Shown here piece after piece: positions 40,634 through 53,640 of a stretch of DNA of 64,000 nucleotides (position 1 is its first letter; each line of letters starts with the position of its first letter). The stretch is from Fasciolopsis buskii (taxonomy: Eukaryota > Platyhelminthes > Trematoda > Plagiorchiida > Fasciolidae), in NCBI GenBank assembly GCA_008360955.1, contig LUCM01006041.1, forward strand, positions 62,001 to 126,000, written 5' to 3'. The position numbers and the translations under genes were made by a program. The notes under the pieces were generated by a model. It made no database searches, was not told the DNA's origin, and saw nothing but the letters and a program-made list of their open reading frames with translations.

Positions 40634-43600
40634 GTAAGCGAACCGGGCAGTAGACATCCGGTCAAGAGATCTTTAGTCTGAAAATTTCACTCCCTGTCTG
40701 TTTTGAATGGATCCTATTTCAGCTGTGCAAGTTGCGCATTTTAAGTAGGAATTCAGGTCATTTCTTGTTTAGTATGACTTATAGGTCGGAAAAAGAAGCA
40801 GGGAATTGCCATGCAAGCGTTCACAGATAGCCAGACAATCGGTAAATATCTTTTTTCTTGTATTTCTGAATTGGTTTCATTCTGGCTAATAGAAGAGTGA
40901 TACTTTTTATCCTCTGTCAGTGATAGATAATTTTAATCCCTTGTGCTTTTAGAAGTGACTAGTTTAATAACTAATATGAGAAAAATTCTCCGGGTAACAG
41001 TTTTTTTGGAGCTACGTGAAAATGTGCCCCAGTCCCAACTACGTGTGTGTGAGAAACGAATCCTAACTTTGTGTGCTATACAATCAAAACTTGGACTACA
41101 GGCTACTTTCATTAAAAAAATACTTGCTGAGACAAGTAGTCAGTGCCATTCGGGAACCGTAGAATAAAATCGAGCGGACACAAACGTCACGCACGACTTC
41201 GCAAAAGATGTCTATCTTTAGACGTACTGTTTTATCAGTCAGTCTGACTTGGTTGGTTGGATCGATCTAAGTGTGCGCACCCGGGTTGGTTGATGAGAAT
41301 TAACATGGTCTGAGAGTATGGACAAATGAGGAACGTGAAATTTACAAACCGAAGTCCAACTTGTTTAGGGGCACATTCGGGATTCACTCTGTCATTTCTT
41401 CATTTTCGGCAAACTATGATTTTCTTAAACTTTTATTTGTAGCAACATTCAAGCAAAGCAGATAACAAATGGCATTTCGGCTTGTTTATTGCTCATGTTT
41501 ACAGACTTCAATGTGAACCTGAAAAATGCATTCCCACTCCTACAATTAGATCCGTTTTCGAAAGACAAGTAACCAACAGTTTTAAATTTCGAAAACGTTT
41601 ACGAACGAATGACATGCCTATTTCACAAACAGACTATATAAGGTGAAAAATGAACACCTTGCAGTTTAAGGTAATACTAAAATGACTTGGAAATTGTATC
41701 TACAAGCCTCCACTGTTACCCGACATATTCTGTTATCAAACTTGTTTAAAGAGTACAAAAATGACAGATATAGTGACTTGGAGAAAAGCCTAACATCCTG
41801 GGGTACAAACGTTTTCCATGCTCGGGACACAGCGTATAGCAGGTGAAGTAACAGACACTTTCAGTGTTCAGCCTAAATGACCAGACGTTGGATGACGTGA
41901 TAAGTGTGTTTTGAGATTTGCTTGGCCAACGAATCTATCCTGCATTGGCACAGCATCAAGTGTACAAGTTGCAGGGCAAAAATGGAGTGGATTTTCCTGT
42001 TATACTAATTATAACTCTTACTGCTCTTTTGAGGAACTGACTTTTCGCGCGGGGTTTGTGTTAAATGTCAACGAAATCAGTTCCGGACCACATCGCTGAC
42101 AGTCGTGTAGAAGGAAAACTGTAGTAGTAGTAGCGGTGGCAAATGACATTTTTGTGAATCCCGATCGCGAGATCGTAGCGCTCGCAAATGCGACTGATTT
42201 CGAATAAATGCAATCCCGTTTGACATTCACGTCACCACGTCAATACGGGCCCGTCTCAAGTGCCTGTGGGGGTTTGTATTCATGTGCCACCATATGCGTC
42301 AGTAGCTACCGAGCAAAAAGAAAGCAGTCGAACAGGTTAAACTTAGTGTGTGCTGGATGGAAGCAACTGTGGCGTTTTTACCGATACCGATCGAGAAGAA
42401 ATAATTGGTCAAAATTAATATCGTTTGGTACAGATAAAGACGGTCTAAAACTGACTATCGGCTCTTGAATCTCCACTCGACATTTGACAACCAGCGGCGA
42501 CCACATTTCCGAAGTGGACTGTCACACGATTGCTAAGATAAATGAAAAAGTAAAAAAATACTTACCCCATATTTGTAATATACAGCAGCTAGAGCTACGC
42601 GTCGCAAGAGTATGAGTCATCGGGATCATGATTAAAGGTGCCGCTAACATGGAGCTTCGATTTGCAGTGGTAGTGAGGAAAACTGGTTCGGTTCTACCCA
42701 TCGTAACCGAGTTTCTTTTGGGATGTGTTAAAAAAGTGAGTCCTTACGACAAATATTATGCTTTGATGCTTTGCATCTGACAGTGCGTACAAAAACTTAC
42801 TGAAGACTACAATGGCCGAGCCTGATTTCAAGATGGTAAAGTAATTGCACTACGTGATGAACATCGAACGCCCAAGATGGATCGCTCAGTTTGTAGGTTT
42901 TATATTCGCCGAATTTATTTGCCACTTATTGTAACCAGCCAAACAACGTTGAATCAGAGCGCAATATGCGAAAACGAAGAGGCGATTTCCTTCGTTCCTA
43001 CATGTATGTTCAGGAAACTCAGTTGTTTGCAGCCCAGATTGGATGAAGGCCATTTTCTAACCCTAATCTTTCTTATTCAACAATGGGCATGATCAGGTTT
43101 GTCGAAGTCGTCGTTTGTTTCAAGATATCGGTGGAACGACCATTTATGGCGCTTGCAATGCAATCTATCTGCTGTCTAAGAAAGCAGCCCGAGTAGATAT
43201 ATCTTGTTTGAAATGTCGTTTTTAGGGTAGAATTTAGCAACGATTTTTCCCTAGGAAAAAGATCGAATAAAGTTTTGATTATGATGAGGAAGACAATGAC
43301 TTGTTGGGGAATGTTTTATCAATGTGAGACCGAAATATCAAATTCTTGTCTGACGGATAACTGAAAGAGATCTCATTTCGTTTGATTTTAGCCAACGAGC
43401 CACTCGAAATAAAAAGAGAATGAGTTTATTAAATTTTAAACCTCTGTCAAGGGTATCTGCCAACAATAAGCGTAAGAATCAGTAAAATTAATTGGCTGGT
43501 TGAGAGCAGTCGAGGAAAGAAGATAACATTATGAAATAAAGTTTATAAGCAAGCAATAACTAACTACACCACAAGCCAGTTTCATAAACCTATTCTGTTT

Positions 43601-46600
43601 GCATTCTACCATCAATAATCAGCCTCCATGTCGTGTAAGCAAAAGTGTTTTCCATACTGATTTACTCCAAGAGGTACGTGCCGCAGAGCAAACCGAGTGG
43701 ATGATTGTGAAAAGGCAACTCATCACTTAAAAGCTGAGCTAGATGCTGACCAAAGGCTAACCAGTGTTAGTTTGGTGCACCGAAGACTGCACTCAAGAAA
43801 TATCCGGTTAGAAGAACGAGCTATGACTAGCAATTACCAGTTCATCAGGAACATATTTGGATCCTGTTTAAAAGGCTTGGCCAAAAACGAAAAGTTGTGA
43901 AACGAGGCACGGTGACCATACTGATCAGCCACCCGGAATCATTTCTAGTGGTATTCATAGATGCCAGCATCTTTATATTTTGGAAAACGAACGCCCTAGT
44001 TCATGAACAAAAAACAAAGACTTTTATCTGAGCTGGCGTACAAGTACTAGACAGAACTAATTTTGAAGAGGATTTTGGAAACCACTGTAGCCGAATCTAC
44101 TGATAAAATAAAACTACGAAATGGAACTCACGCAAAGTATATTAAGGGACTAAGGATTAAACCCAGTTGCGGACAGAAATATTCGGTTTGAGAGAGATTC
44201 TCAGTGAATTGTACGATATAAGCGAGGATATAAGAGGCTTGGAAGAAAACAATTTCATCACCACATCTTAATAGAACCATGTATGATGGAACTTAATTTC
44301 TCCAATATGGATAGAGAAAATGAGGCAAAACATCGTGGCAAACCATGAGACCGAAAAGTATTGCCAGCAATGTTCTTCCTTCTTTAAGCCCTGTTTTGTT
44401 TGCTGCATCTAATCAAACTATAGTTCAGCAGCCAGGAAAAACGATCCGCAGAGGAATTAAATAATCCAACTTTCAGGAGACAAAAGAACTAGCGAATCAA
44501 AGACAGAGGACTAAACGGGGGAAAATGCCGCATAAATCCTATGAAATTATTCAAATATTTTGTCATTTGATAAGCCAGACAGACTATGGAAATAGGAGTG
44601 AATCACTTTGGTTTATATGAAAAAAGAGACGGGTAAGGTGTTTTTGATTGTAAAACTTGCCTTGAGAAAGACTACCCACGGTAGTCGAAACGTTGGCGCA
44701 TTACATCTACCAGCAACGCTGTTATTAATATTGTATCATTCATAGGTAAGGTGTTATATTCTAATGTATCTAAAGATTGCTTGTTAAGAAGGACTGAACC
44801 TTTATGAACAGTAGATGTATAGGATACAAGAGAGAATGGATCGAAAGTTTCGGGTGGATGAGGGATTTCGGCAACAGGAATAATCACGATAAATTCACAA
44901 ATCACGAATCCAGCATTTCAGCACAAACTCATTTATCAGCGAAGTTATCGGGGTGCTAATTTGGAGAGCAATATGTGTGATGCAGCAGCGATAGACTAAG
45001 TATTGTATCTATTAAAGAGATAGCTAAAGAGCTTCACAATTCCATTTAGTTAACTTAAATCATGTAGCTTGCAGATAGGCAATAGCTCACAGTGTGCTTC
45101 CAGTTCGCCATTTACGACGACGGTAAGATAGCCAGTCACGTAACGTGAATCTCAAAGAGTCGGCTGATGCGAATATCAGTGGCGTATACTTTCAGCCTCC
45201 TATAAGTAAAAGCAGCCAAATTAATAGTGAAAAGGCATGCGCATGTTCGTATCAATCAAACCGGAACTCTATAGTAGTGCCAGTTAGCCAAGATCATCGA
45301 CAGTGGGTTGGTAACCGGCTAGATGGGTAACCACTGGTTGACTTGGTTCAGACTCACTGAGTGCGCAGTCATAAGTAAGAAGTGACGGCACTCATATGTA
45401 TGTAAGGTTTGTCAATGGCTAGTATTCTTCACCGAAACAGGTCTACCAAAAAGCGTTAGAAAGTTTTCCCTAAGATTAACGTCCCTTCTCGTGTTTCGCC
45501 TATTGAATCAGTGTAAAATGTTCGCAAAAATTCACTTCTGCACCCTGGGTAAACTACAATCCTGAAGTGCCTTACAGTCAGTCTGCGAACTTCAAATCTA
45601 TGAGATTTCAGTGCTATTTTTGGATGGTGCATTCTACCTTATTCGGTTTCAGTGGAAACCATGAGATTCGCTAAGATAGTCGGATCGGCCCAGGAGTAGA
45701 AGGTGATTCTCAACGATCTCCCTGGATCAGGGACAAAAAGATCAGTTTAGATGTCTAAGGCTTCAAATACTGTCTTTCAGGTCTAATTTGGACTGTCCAG
45801 TTACTATTGTGAACATGATACTCCCGACAGCTCTTATTCATCGGCTCGACAGACGTGGATTTCAACCATAGTGGGCATTTCTCCGTTTACTGGACATTTT
45901 TTAAGTTATCATTCGCAACTAATGCTGACATTTGCTTGTGTAGTGAAAAACGCAAAGTGATTATTTTACTGATAATTCAACATTTTCACTGTCACAGTGC
46001 CATCACTGGAGGCGCGTTTGGAAACAACTACGAAGTCGATAAAGTGACAAGGCAGCGGCAATAGTGCAGCGAAACTGGGGTAGTCTGACCTTCTAGAATG
46101 GAGGACACTCAGTGGCAAGTTCAGAATGAGTTGAATTTTTGCGGCTGCCTTGTCATTCGCCATATTTAAACCCGAGCACAATTACAACCGTGTTATTTGG
46201 AGGTGACAAGTGTGCGAAAAGCGTTTTATTTCCCTACACCAATTTCAAGTCAATCAGGCGGGAAGATCTACAAAAAAATGCAAGCGAATCACTACTAGAT
46301 TGTTTTTATCGTATGTTGTCAACTAATCTTCTCTCGTTTCGCGACGGTCTTGCTATTTTCCGTACTGTTTCGAGACGGTCGAAATTAGTTTTAGGCACTT
46401 CAAGGTTATTTGTAACAGCCATCCAACCGACCTGATTAAATCACACTGACATCGATCAGAGACAACCAAATTTACGTGGGGTTCGTTTGCGTGAACGAAC
46501 TGCAAGCTGCATTGTGTATTACTGTATGATTTTCAGGCAAGCATGTGCCCGGAAGATCTCAAGATAGGAAAACATATTTTAACATACCTCATTAAATATT

Positions 46601-47132
46601 TGACACAATCGCGAATAATTTTGCTATGAGTCACAGTAGCAGGGGATTCAAAGGGAATCTCCAAGTGATTCATTGAATGACAGCATCATCCACCGAGACA
46701 CCACGAAAGCACTGTATAGCTGTTTTATCCTCTTTACCGGTGCATATCCATTGCTCCTGAAGAGGGAAGCAACCTCGGGACAAACGACTGTGTCATTACG
46801 CTAACCAAGCCGATTCTCAACGTTTATCAAACATTGACATTGCATAATGCAGTGCCAAAGTCTGTCAATAAGCTTTAAAACACTTTATGAACGGCTCTCA
46901 TGTAAGGAAGAACCGTGTAGAAAGGAAGAACATGACATACAACGGTACAGAATCCTACAACTTGATATTTCGCACTGGAAGTTCCTTCGCACCCGGAAGC
47001 AGAGTGCAATAAAGCAGTTGGGTCACTATTAAATAAAGAATCAAATAATATTCATTTTGAGTGACTGACCAGTTTGTCTGTTTAAAGAGATTTTGTCGGT
47101 GTTCTTATCACTGTCCATTTTCCATGTAACAG
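40634..47132 (+). other. Intron 2 of the receptor gene (6.5 kb)
   Basis: A GTAAGCG...CAG intron, phase 0. Apart from the repeat copy at 44648-44743 nothing is recognised. A run of frames at 43697-43900 and 46139-46435 has no family motifs and lies in intron sequence, so these are left out. Confidence 0.9.
44648..44743 (+). repeat. Dispersed repeat, copy C (best hairpin)
   Basis: Third copy of the repeat also at 77-170 (minus) and 33651-33750. Here the stem GACTACC-CAC-GGTAGTC pairs perfectly over seven base pairs and is followed by GAAACGTTGGC and, after a loop, AGCAACGCTG, so CGTTG and CAACG can pair. The layout recalls stem II, GAAA and stem III of a hammerhead ribozyme. The 5' core TTGAGAA differs from CUGANGA at two positions known to matter for cleavage (C3 and G8), and the base after the stem III strand is not the expected U. 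A derived or dead ribozyme is therefore more likely than a working one. Confidence 0.7.
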
Positions 47133-47242
47133 GAGTGGAACGACGAAAGACTTCGATGGAATCCGGCAGACTACAATAATCTGCGTATTGTCCGAATACC
47201 CTGTGAAAAACTATGGCTGCCAGATATCGTTCTCTACAACAG
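47133..47242 (+). CDS. nAChR-type receptor subunit, coding exon 3
   Basis: A 110-base exon, again the size conserved in nAChR genes. It encodes residues 135-170 plus two bases of codon 171. Visible motifs: [11 protein letters not shown] (residues 135-145), then WLPDIVLYN (162-170), which carries loop A; Y169 is the loop A aromatic residue of the principal face. Acceptor TGTAACAG, donor AG|GTTAGT, phase 2. Odd point: C158 in RIPCEKLW stands where the family often has serine or proline, giving an extra cysteine outside the Cys-loop. Confidence 0.95.
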
Positions 47243-50200
47243 GTTAGTGATCATTGAATGCACACGAATCTTAGGTTTGAAGAAAACAAATTGCGGCTTA
47301 TTTCAGTTAAATATGTGATAACGCACTGACTACTGGTATATAATTGAGTCGAAAGTATGACCACTATGAAAAATGAACGAATCGTGAAGTTTTGCGTCAT
47401 TCGGTTTAGCCCAGTCTAAATTGAAAGTACGGTTGCTTGTGTTGCTAGGATGAGCGTCCAAAGTACTCCCCTGTAAATTAAACCAAGTTCCTATGAGATA
47501 TATCATAGTAGGTGTCGTTTTGTGATAAATCATTACGTGGAATAAGAACGGTGCTCACCAACATATTTCACCAAAAACGCAAGTACAAATGCAAATGAAT
47601 GGTTTTTAGACGAGTAGCACGAACAAACATAGTTTGCTTTCACACAATTATTAAGAAACAGAATGGGTCACTTATTATTACCGTATTTACGATCTCCCCA
47701 GTCAGCTGTCCACACGAATAAAAAGTTCTTTTTTTTTCTTTTGAAATTGGCAATTTCGATTGGAAACGAAGACAAACAGTATTCCGTCAGAGAATGGTTT
47801 CACAGAGCGTGTGTGACGTTTATGTTAAGTACTATGGTGTCCATTTGAAATATAAGGAAATTCCGCGGGATTCCACATAAATTAAAATGATTTGGTTCCA
47901 ACTCGCAAACAATTCCCAGGTTACTGGAATCACTTGTGAGCACCTACTTTGTCACCAACTGCATGCGTTTTCCGACCCTTGTATTGCGATGGAGCCAAAT
48001 AGCGGTTTACAGTTTGTGGTGGAGGACAAGACTAGTCTTGTTGGCCTGCACTTCTGAGAGACTGTAACAAGAAAGGTTAGCGTAGATGATGCACGAATCG
48101 ATCCATGAAACTTATTCCAAAAGCAAATAGAAGTGAATCAGTCGATAGGATCGTTTACCTTGGATGAGATCATTCCACGGTGTTGTTAAATTGACCGACT
48201 TCCAACTTTTCTAACTTTCAGTTAGTACTAATAGGCATAGGACATAAATCAACAACCAATAGAAAAGGAAGCAACATTGAGCCGTTGAGGTGACGGTTGC
48301 CGCAGGTATGATTGGTTGTTGTTTTTCATATTTCTTCTCGGGACAAATCTCGCCAATCCGCCATAAGAAACAACGGAAATGCAGTGAATTCTGACATATG
48401 AATCAGCAACACGGTACTTCTTCTGTCTCCTTTGATTCATAAGAAACAGCTACCCATCGGTCATCTAACGGCCGTTTGTTACCTTGGAAATGCATCTTAT
48501 CGACTGATTTACCCGCAGGTTCCGGTGATCATTTTAATCACATTCATATATGACATTAACCAAACTGTCCAGCATCAATTGTTGTCTGAAATTCGGTTCA
48601 ACTATCATGCCAGTCCATAATGGGATTGTAAATCACCTGGTCGGTAATTATAAGGTGACACGATAAATTGACATTTAAACCAACACACTGTTTTCTTCCG
48701 TTGAAGATTTGTCCATCCATCCGCATAACAAAAATATTGGCGACAAAACCACACTTTCTAAACTTGTCTGTTTTGTGAGAACTAGTTTTGCCTAACTGAC
48801 AAAAACATGCGGCGACTCACCGTGTGATTCTGACGTGGATTCATCAGTCATACACACTTCACACGACTCGCTCAAGATTCTAGGGGTATCCCTATTCGGT
48901 TTAGTGCATTTGAAAATCACACCCGTACCCGTATGAATCGAAAATGGATATGAAATTATCCTTCGTCTTTTTCTGATCGAATTTGTGCTATGTGATTCCG
49001 TTGGTATAAAGCGGACAGAGGTCTTTTGCGAAAGATGTTTAATTTGACACTTAGGGATACATAAAGAGTAAAAATTAAACGGATAAACTCAGTTTAGTGG
49101 CAGAGCATCCGTGCAAGTGACCGGATTCATGGTTAGAGTATGTCACCGCAACCGACATGCATGACCAGTGTTCGCCAACTGTAGTGAAAAGCCTTTTTCA
49201 CAGGTGCATAACTATGCTAAATGAAGGTGTGACGGATGGGTATTGTTAGGTTGGACCTCGTTTCTTTCTTACCTTTGGCTTATTAGCAGTTTGCCATCGA
49301 AAACGTTTGCGCACGTGGCATCACAGACGCATGCTTATCCGGATAAATTTTCTTCCATGTCGGATTTACCCTGGTGTTGCTTAGGAAGCGTTATGACGAA
49401 TGCTGATCTTCGAGTAGTCTAAAGGGTAAAATTCCGGAAAACCAGTAATAGAATTATCTTAAAAGCAAACTGATTCAAAATGTCACTAAATGTTTCGCTC
49501 TTTTTTACTGTCCCTGGTGTATTTTCCTCTGTAAATCGGTTATTTGTGACAGAATTTAGGTCTAGATGATGCTCTATTTAGATTCACCGTCACGGCTTCA
49601 ACATGTGAAGTAAAAATTATCTTGAAAGTAGTTAATACCCTAGCATGCGGTCGAACGTTTGCGCATGAAGTGACAAGAGCGACAATCAAAATCCAATGAA
49701 AGACTGCCTATGGAAATGCCACAGGCGCCTATTTTCAAGATTATCGGCACTTCTTTACACTGCAGTTGATTGAGGCACTTTAATTTTATTCGGCTTGCTG
49801 TCTAAGTAGTTCGTAAAATAACCGCTCATCTGTGCTCATTGTAGATGGACCAGATCGGTTCATAGTAAAGAGAGAGTTAGTAGGAGTTTCGTTTTGGTAA
49901 TTGTGTTCTTTCGCCCGACCTGGTGTTCGAAGGTGAAAAATCAGCGCAACATTCTCGATCGAATTACGACAAATGACCGATCTTCGCCTGTGGTCGGAGT
50001 ATAGAACACTGCTTGATAAATGTCACAGATAAGTTAAGGGGTCTGCAATTGGGTACCGCGTTATTTTTGTCCTAACAATGTTACCAACGGCTATCGCTTT
50101 CACGCTTCGATGCAGAAAAATTTCGTATTTTTGTAAACATATCCGTGATAGCACATCATGGAAACAAAATAGTAGAACGAATCTGATGGAAAAGCGATGA

Positions 50201-50302
50201 TATGATATGCCTTTTGGATGGCATCCTGTGGTGAATATTCAATATATTCTATCCGGTTACTATTGTTTCGTGAATGTTAAAATGTATCTGGTTCGTTGCA
50301 GT

Positions 50303-53300
50303 AGCAAACTATACTCTCTACCAATTATCTTATCTTACCGTACCTTGGCTTCGGCCACCACTCGGCCGTACTGAAAAAAGTAAACAAAAAACTGCGGACG
50401 AACAAAAAGAGCATACTAGGTGGAATGACTTTGATGCAGATGAGCAATTTTGTATGCAATACAACCACAGACTGCGGCCGTTAGTCACATTATTATCATC
50501 CATAGCGGCCCCCTCAAAAATAGGTGTAAAGTGACCGAGCACGCTACTTTTACTCTTTTGGTCTTCCACATGACAAACATCACCCGGACTCGCTTTTAAT
50601 CACGGACTACAACAGTGGGCAACACGCACAGGAGAAGTCTATCGGTAGTCCTATGTTCCACTTTCCCACCACCAGATGCTGCTTACGTGTTGATATCGTT
50701 TTGCGGCTGGCATTGTACAGTGCCATAATGTAGGACCTAATAACAGCAGAAACGACAGGCTGTTTTCCTCAGGCTTATATGCCAACACTGTCGGAGCAAA
50801 GATTCAGAAGATATCGATATTGACCGTAGCAAGCATAAAAATTCAGCGGTCAAATACCGGGCATATGAATTGACGAAGCAACTGATAACGTACAAAACGA
50901 GCTGCCGCCTGTCACTACGGACAACACTTAGAGGGAATGGTAGTTTAATTTCCAATATTTTTCTATTTCGTTATCCAAAGAACACAAAAGTGACGAGATT
51001 TATTGCAAGATATTCCATATACTTCTGTCAAAGATTCCTATCGGCGGGATGACAACACAAATTCACTTCACTTAACTGTAAAAAAAACCTTCGCTGTCGT
51101 GTGATCAATTCACCTGTGACCATTTCGTGCAAGCATATTCATTCGGTACTCATGTATGTAGCTGCAACTGGTTTTTGAGTACCATTCGTTCGGTCTATGA
51201 AATTTGCACAGTCCGTATTTTTCAAAAACCATGTGACGGCAATCAGCGACTCCCATGTTCCAGACATTATGTGTATTCGATTAACCAACTTACTCTCTAA
51301 ACATTTTATTGCATTGTCTTGAATGTATACTTCGATAAGTTAAGAAACTTACATTGCAGTCAACAAAAAAGAACGCATTCATTACTGCACATGGTAAAAA
51401 CTGATACTGGCGACGTGGAAGCAGAAAAAGATTGGACATTAAACAATCCACGATCAGTTATGAAAGTCTAAAAGCAGTTCTACCATAGTTTATTCCTTCT
51501 CAACCATAAACACTGATGCGGGACGGAAAATGTTTATACTTTGAACGAATAGATATATGTGAGCGATGAGGAATGCACATCGTTATGTAAAGGATGGGTA
51601 GGATTTGGTAGAATGTCCTTGGGAAATGTTTCGCAGGCCTCGATGTCTAAGCCATATATTTCATCAAGAAAATAGCCAACAGAAATGGAATAAACATGAC
51701 AAAAAACCTTGCCCAGTAAGAAAAGACGGTCCTCGAACAGACCCGGAAAATAACCGAGGAGCATTAGGGTAAAACAGGGAGAACACACTGATCGACAAAA
51801 AGGTAACAGCAGTCTGACCTACGCCGAAGTGTCTCGGTTTACGGATTTGAAAAGGCAAGCAACATATTCGTATAAGAATTTCGAATATACAAAAGGACCA
51901 ATGTAGATCGGTGCAAATTGTGACATCTAAATAGTTTACTGATTCGAGTATGGGAAGGGAACGTCATCAGTCACCAAATGTTCACTAATGAAAAGCGCGC
52001 GGGAAACTGTGAAACGGTGTCCAAAATAGGTAGATGTATTAGGGTAAGGACCGAAATGTGGAAAAGAGTTTCGAACTATGCGCAAATTTCCTGAGAGAGA
52101 TGTAAAGTCAAACTGATTGGACGTTTACTGAAAGAGTAAGACCCCATCGGCATAGCTGAGAAGTGAAATATGTTGATCAGCAGACAAATCACTGAGGTAA
52201 CTAATGAAAGGATGAAGTGAAAAAGCTCCTTGAAGAACATCGGAGTTGGTAAGTAAGAAAATAGGTAATTGAAAACCAACCATGGTTGGTTGAGTTCTAT
52301 CGAAAAAGTGGCCTGTAAACCATAATAGTGTGGGACGGAGCCATCTGAAAGACTAAAGCTTAGGGAGAAGATGAAGATGGAAACGGATTCAAATGCAGCG
52401 CAATAATCCAAAAAAAATTGGCGGACTGATTTCATGGAGGTGTTTAAACATTTAGGAACGAGATGCCAGATTGAGGCAACTGTATTCAGAGCACATCTGT
52501 TTGGCTTACACTTAGAATGAAATAGATAATTAGTGAACGCAAAGAGGGAACGCAGGCGACTGAGAACAGCAAGCCCAGGTAATTTAGGCGCAGGAAGCTT
52601 AGATGAAATATCGGAGTTTGTGTGTCTGGGGATGGGAACAACCGTAGAAGTTTTCCACTGAGCCAGTACAACACCGGCCACAGAAGAATTGTTGACGAGC
52701 GCATCCATGAAGTACGACAGCGAAATTGGCCTTGATTTGACAGGAGAGATACATAGGCTGTCTGGACCAACAGAAGATGCATTGTTGAATATTCCCTCTG
52801 CAGAAAATGGTTCGAGTTCTGAAGAAACAGGTGTTGTACAGGGTGGTAAGGTGACGGAAGATGGATGAATAAATGCGGTATACAGAATGTTGACATCTAC
52901 ATCGGTGACCGAAAGAGATACCGGCACAGAAGCTTGGTTCTGGGTCAAAGAGTTTTACTATCAGAAGTTTCTAAAAACTGATTGATGAAGGACAAGTTCA
53001 AGAAGTTTATCTTCCGTCTGACTAAGACGGAGTAGTGTCAAAGGGGCTTAGTCATGAAATTCATAGACAGTTTTCCTTAGTTTGCTGAGGGATTTCATTA
53101 AAAGTGCTATCCCACTTTTAGTATAGAATTTGGTCTCAATGCGACAGCGTAGGTCAAAAATTGCATCCAAAGCATTTGTGAATGACTTAGGCGCAGAGAT
53201 GGAGTGTTCAAAGAAATACCAAAAAGATACGCCAGAGAGGGACGGCTGAAGCAGGCAAATATTTGTGTAATGCGGATTCTTTGTCTTAGGCTTGATCAGT

Positions 53301-53630
53301 TTCTTCCTGACAGATAAATGGGTAAAGTATGATTACATGTTGGGTCTTAGGGAAGTGAGAGTGATCAATAGACGAAAAAGTATCCTGCAATTGTGAATGA
53401 TACAGTATGATTAGCGATTACTCTGACTAAAATTGCCTTGTCGCCGATAGGTATAAGACATAGGTCAGCTAAGCCAAAAGAGAGTTAGGGATGGGTAGAA
53501 GCGTGGTTGGACTCACAAATGGCAAAGAATAAACGGTCAAACAATGGCAGTAGAAGAATAAGTATTAAGGCATTGTAGAAGAGACTGATATCATGAATTA
53601 AACAAATCAGAGCAATGCACACATTACTAA
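50303..53630. repeat. 3.3-kb direct duplicate, copy 1 (left of the gap)
   Basis: From AGCAAACTATACTCTCTACC to CACATTACTAA this segment matches 53641-57019 end to end in the same orientation. Differences are mostly single-base insertions and deletions, often in short homopolymers. The copy ends at the first N. That geometry fits the end of one contig overlapping the start of the next. Biological tandem duplication would need a gap placed exactly at the junction by chance. Confidence 0.95.
51480..53450 (-). mobile_element. CR1/Jockey-like non-LTR retrotransposon (copy 1)
   Basis: Minus-strand reverse transcriptase of a LINE-type element. The 290-codon open frame 52076-52948 carries NNASSVGPDSLC, WKTSTVVPIPRHTNSD and FLDYCAAFESVS, matching RT fingers and palm blocks (the last corresponds to the FLDFSKAFDSVS pattern). 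Further 3', KPRHFGVGQ, DIEACETFPKDILPNPTHPL and the final region near 51500 are the C-terminal part common in fluke CR1-like elements. Toward the 5' side, NALDAIFDLRCRIETKF and KLRKTV near 53060-53200 are the pre-RT linker. The catalytic block reads YADG at 52143-52154 instead of YADD, in another frame than the 290-codon frame, so the copy is frameshifted and probably inactive. Part of the frame damage may be sequencing error. Confidence 0.85.
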
Positions 53631-53640
53631 NNNNNNNNNN
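53631..53640. other. Assembly gap (10 N)
   Basis: Ten N bases join two contigs. The length is a placeholder. The 3.3 kb to the left and the 3.3 kb to the right are the same sequence, so the true gap is probably negative. Confidence 0.98.

Noticed and set aside
49085..49150. A-box-like sequence with GTGGCAGAGCATCCG
   Set aside because: No B box or T arm at the right distance; not strong enough for a tRNA-like call.
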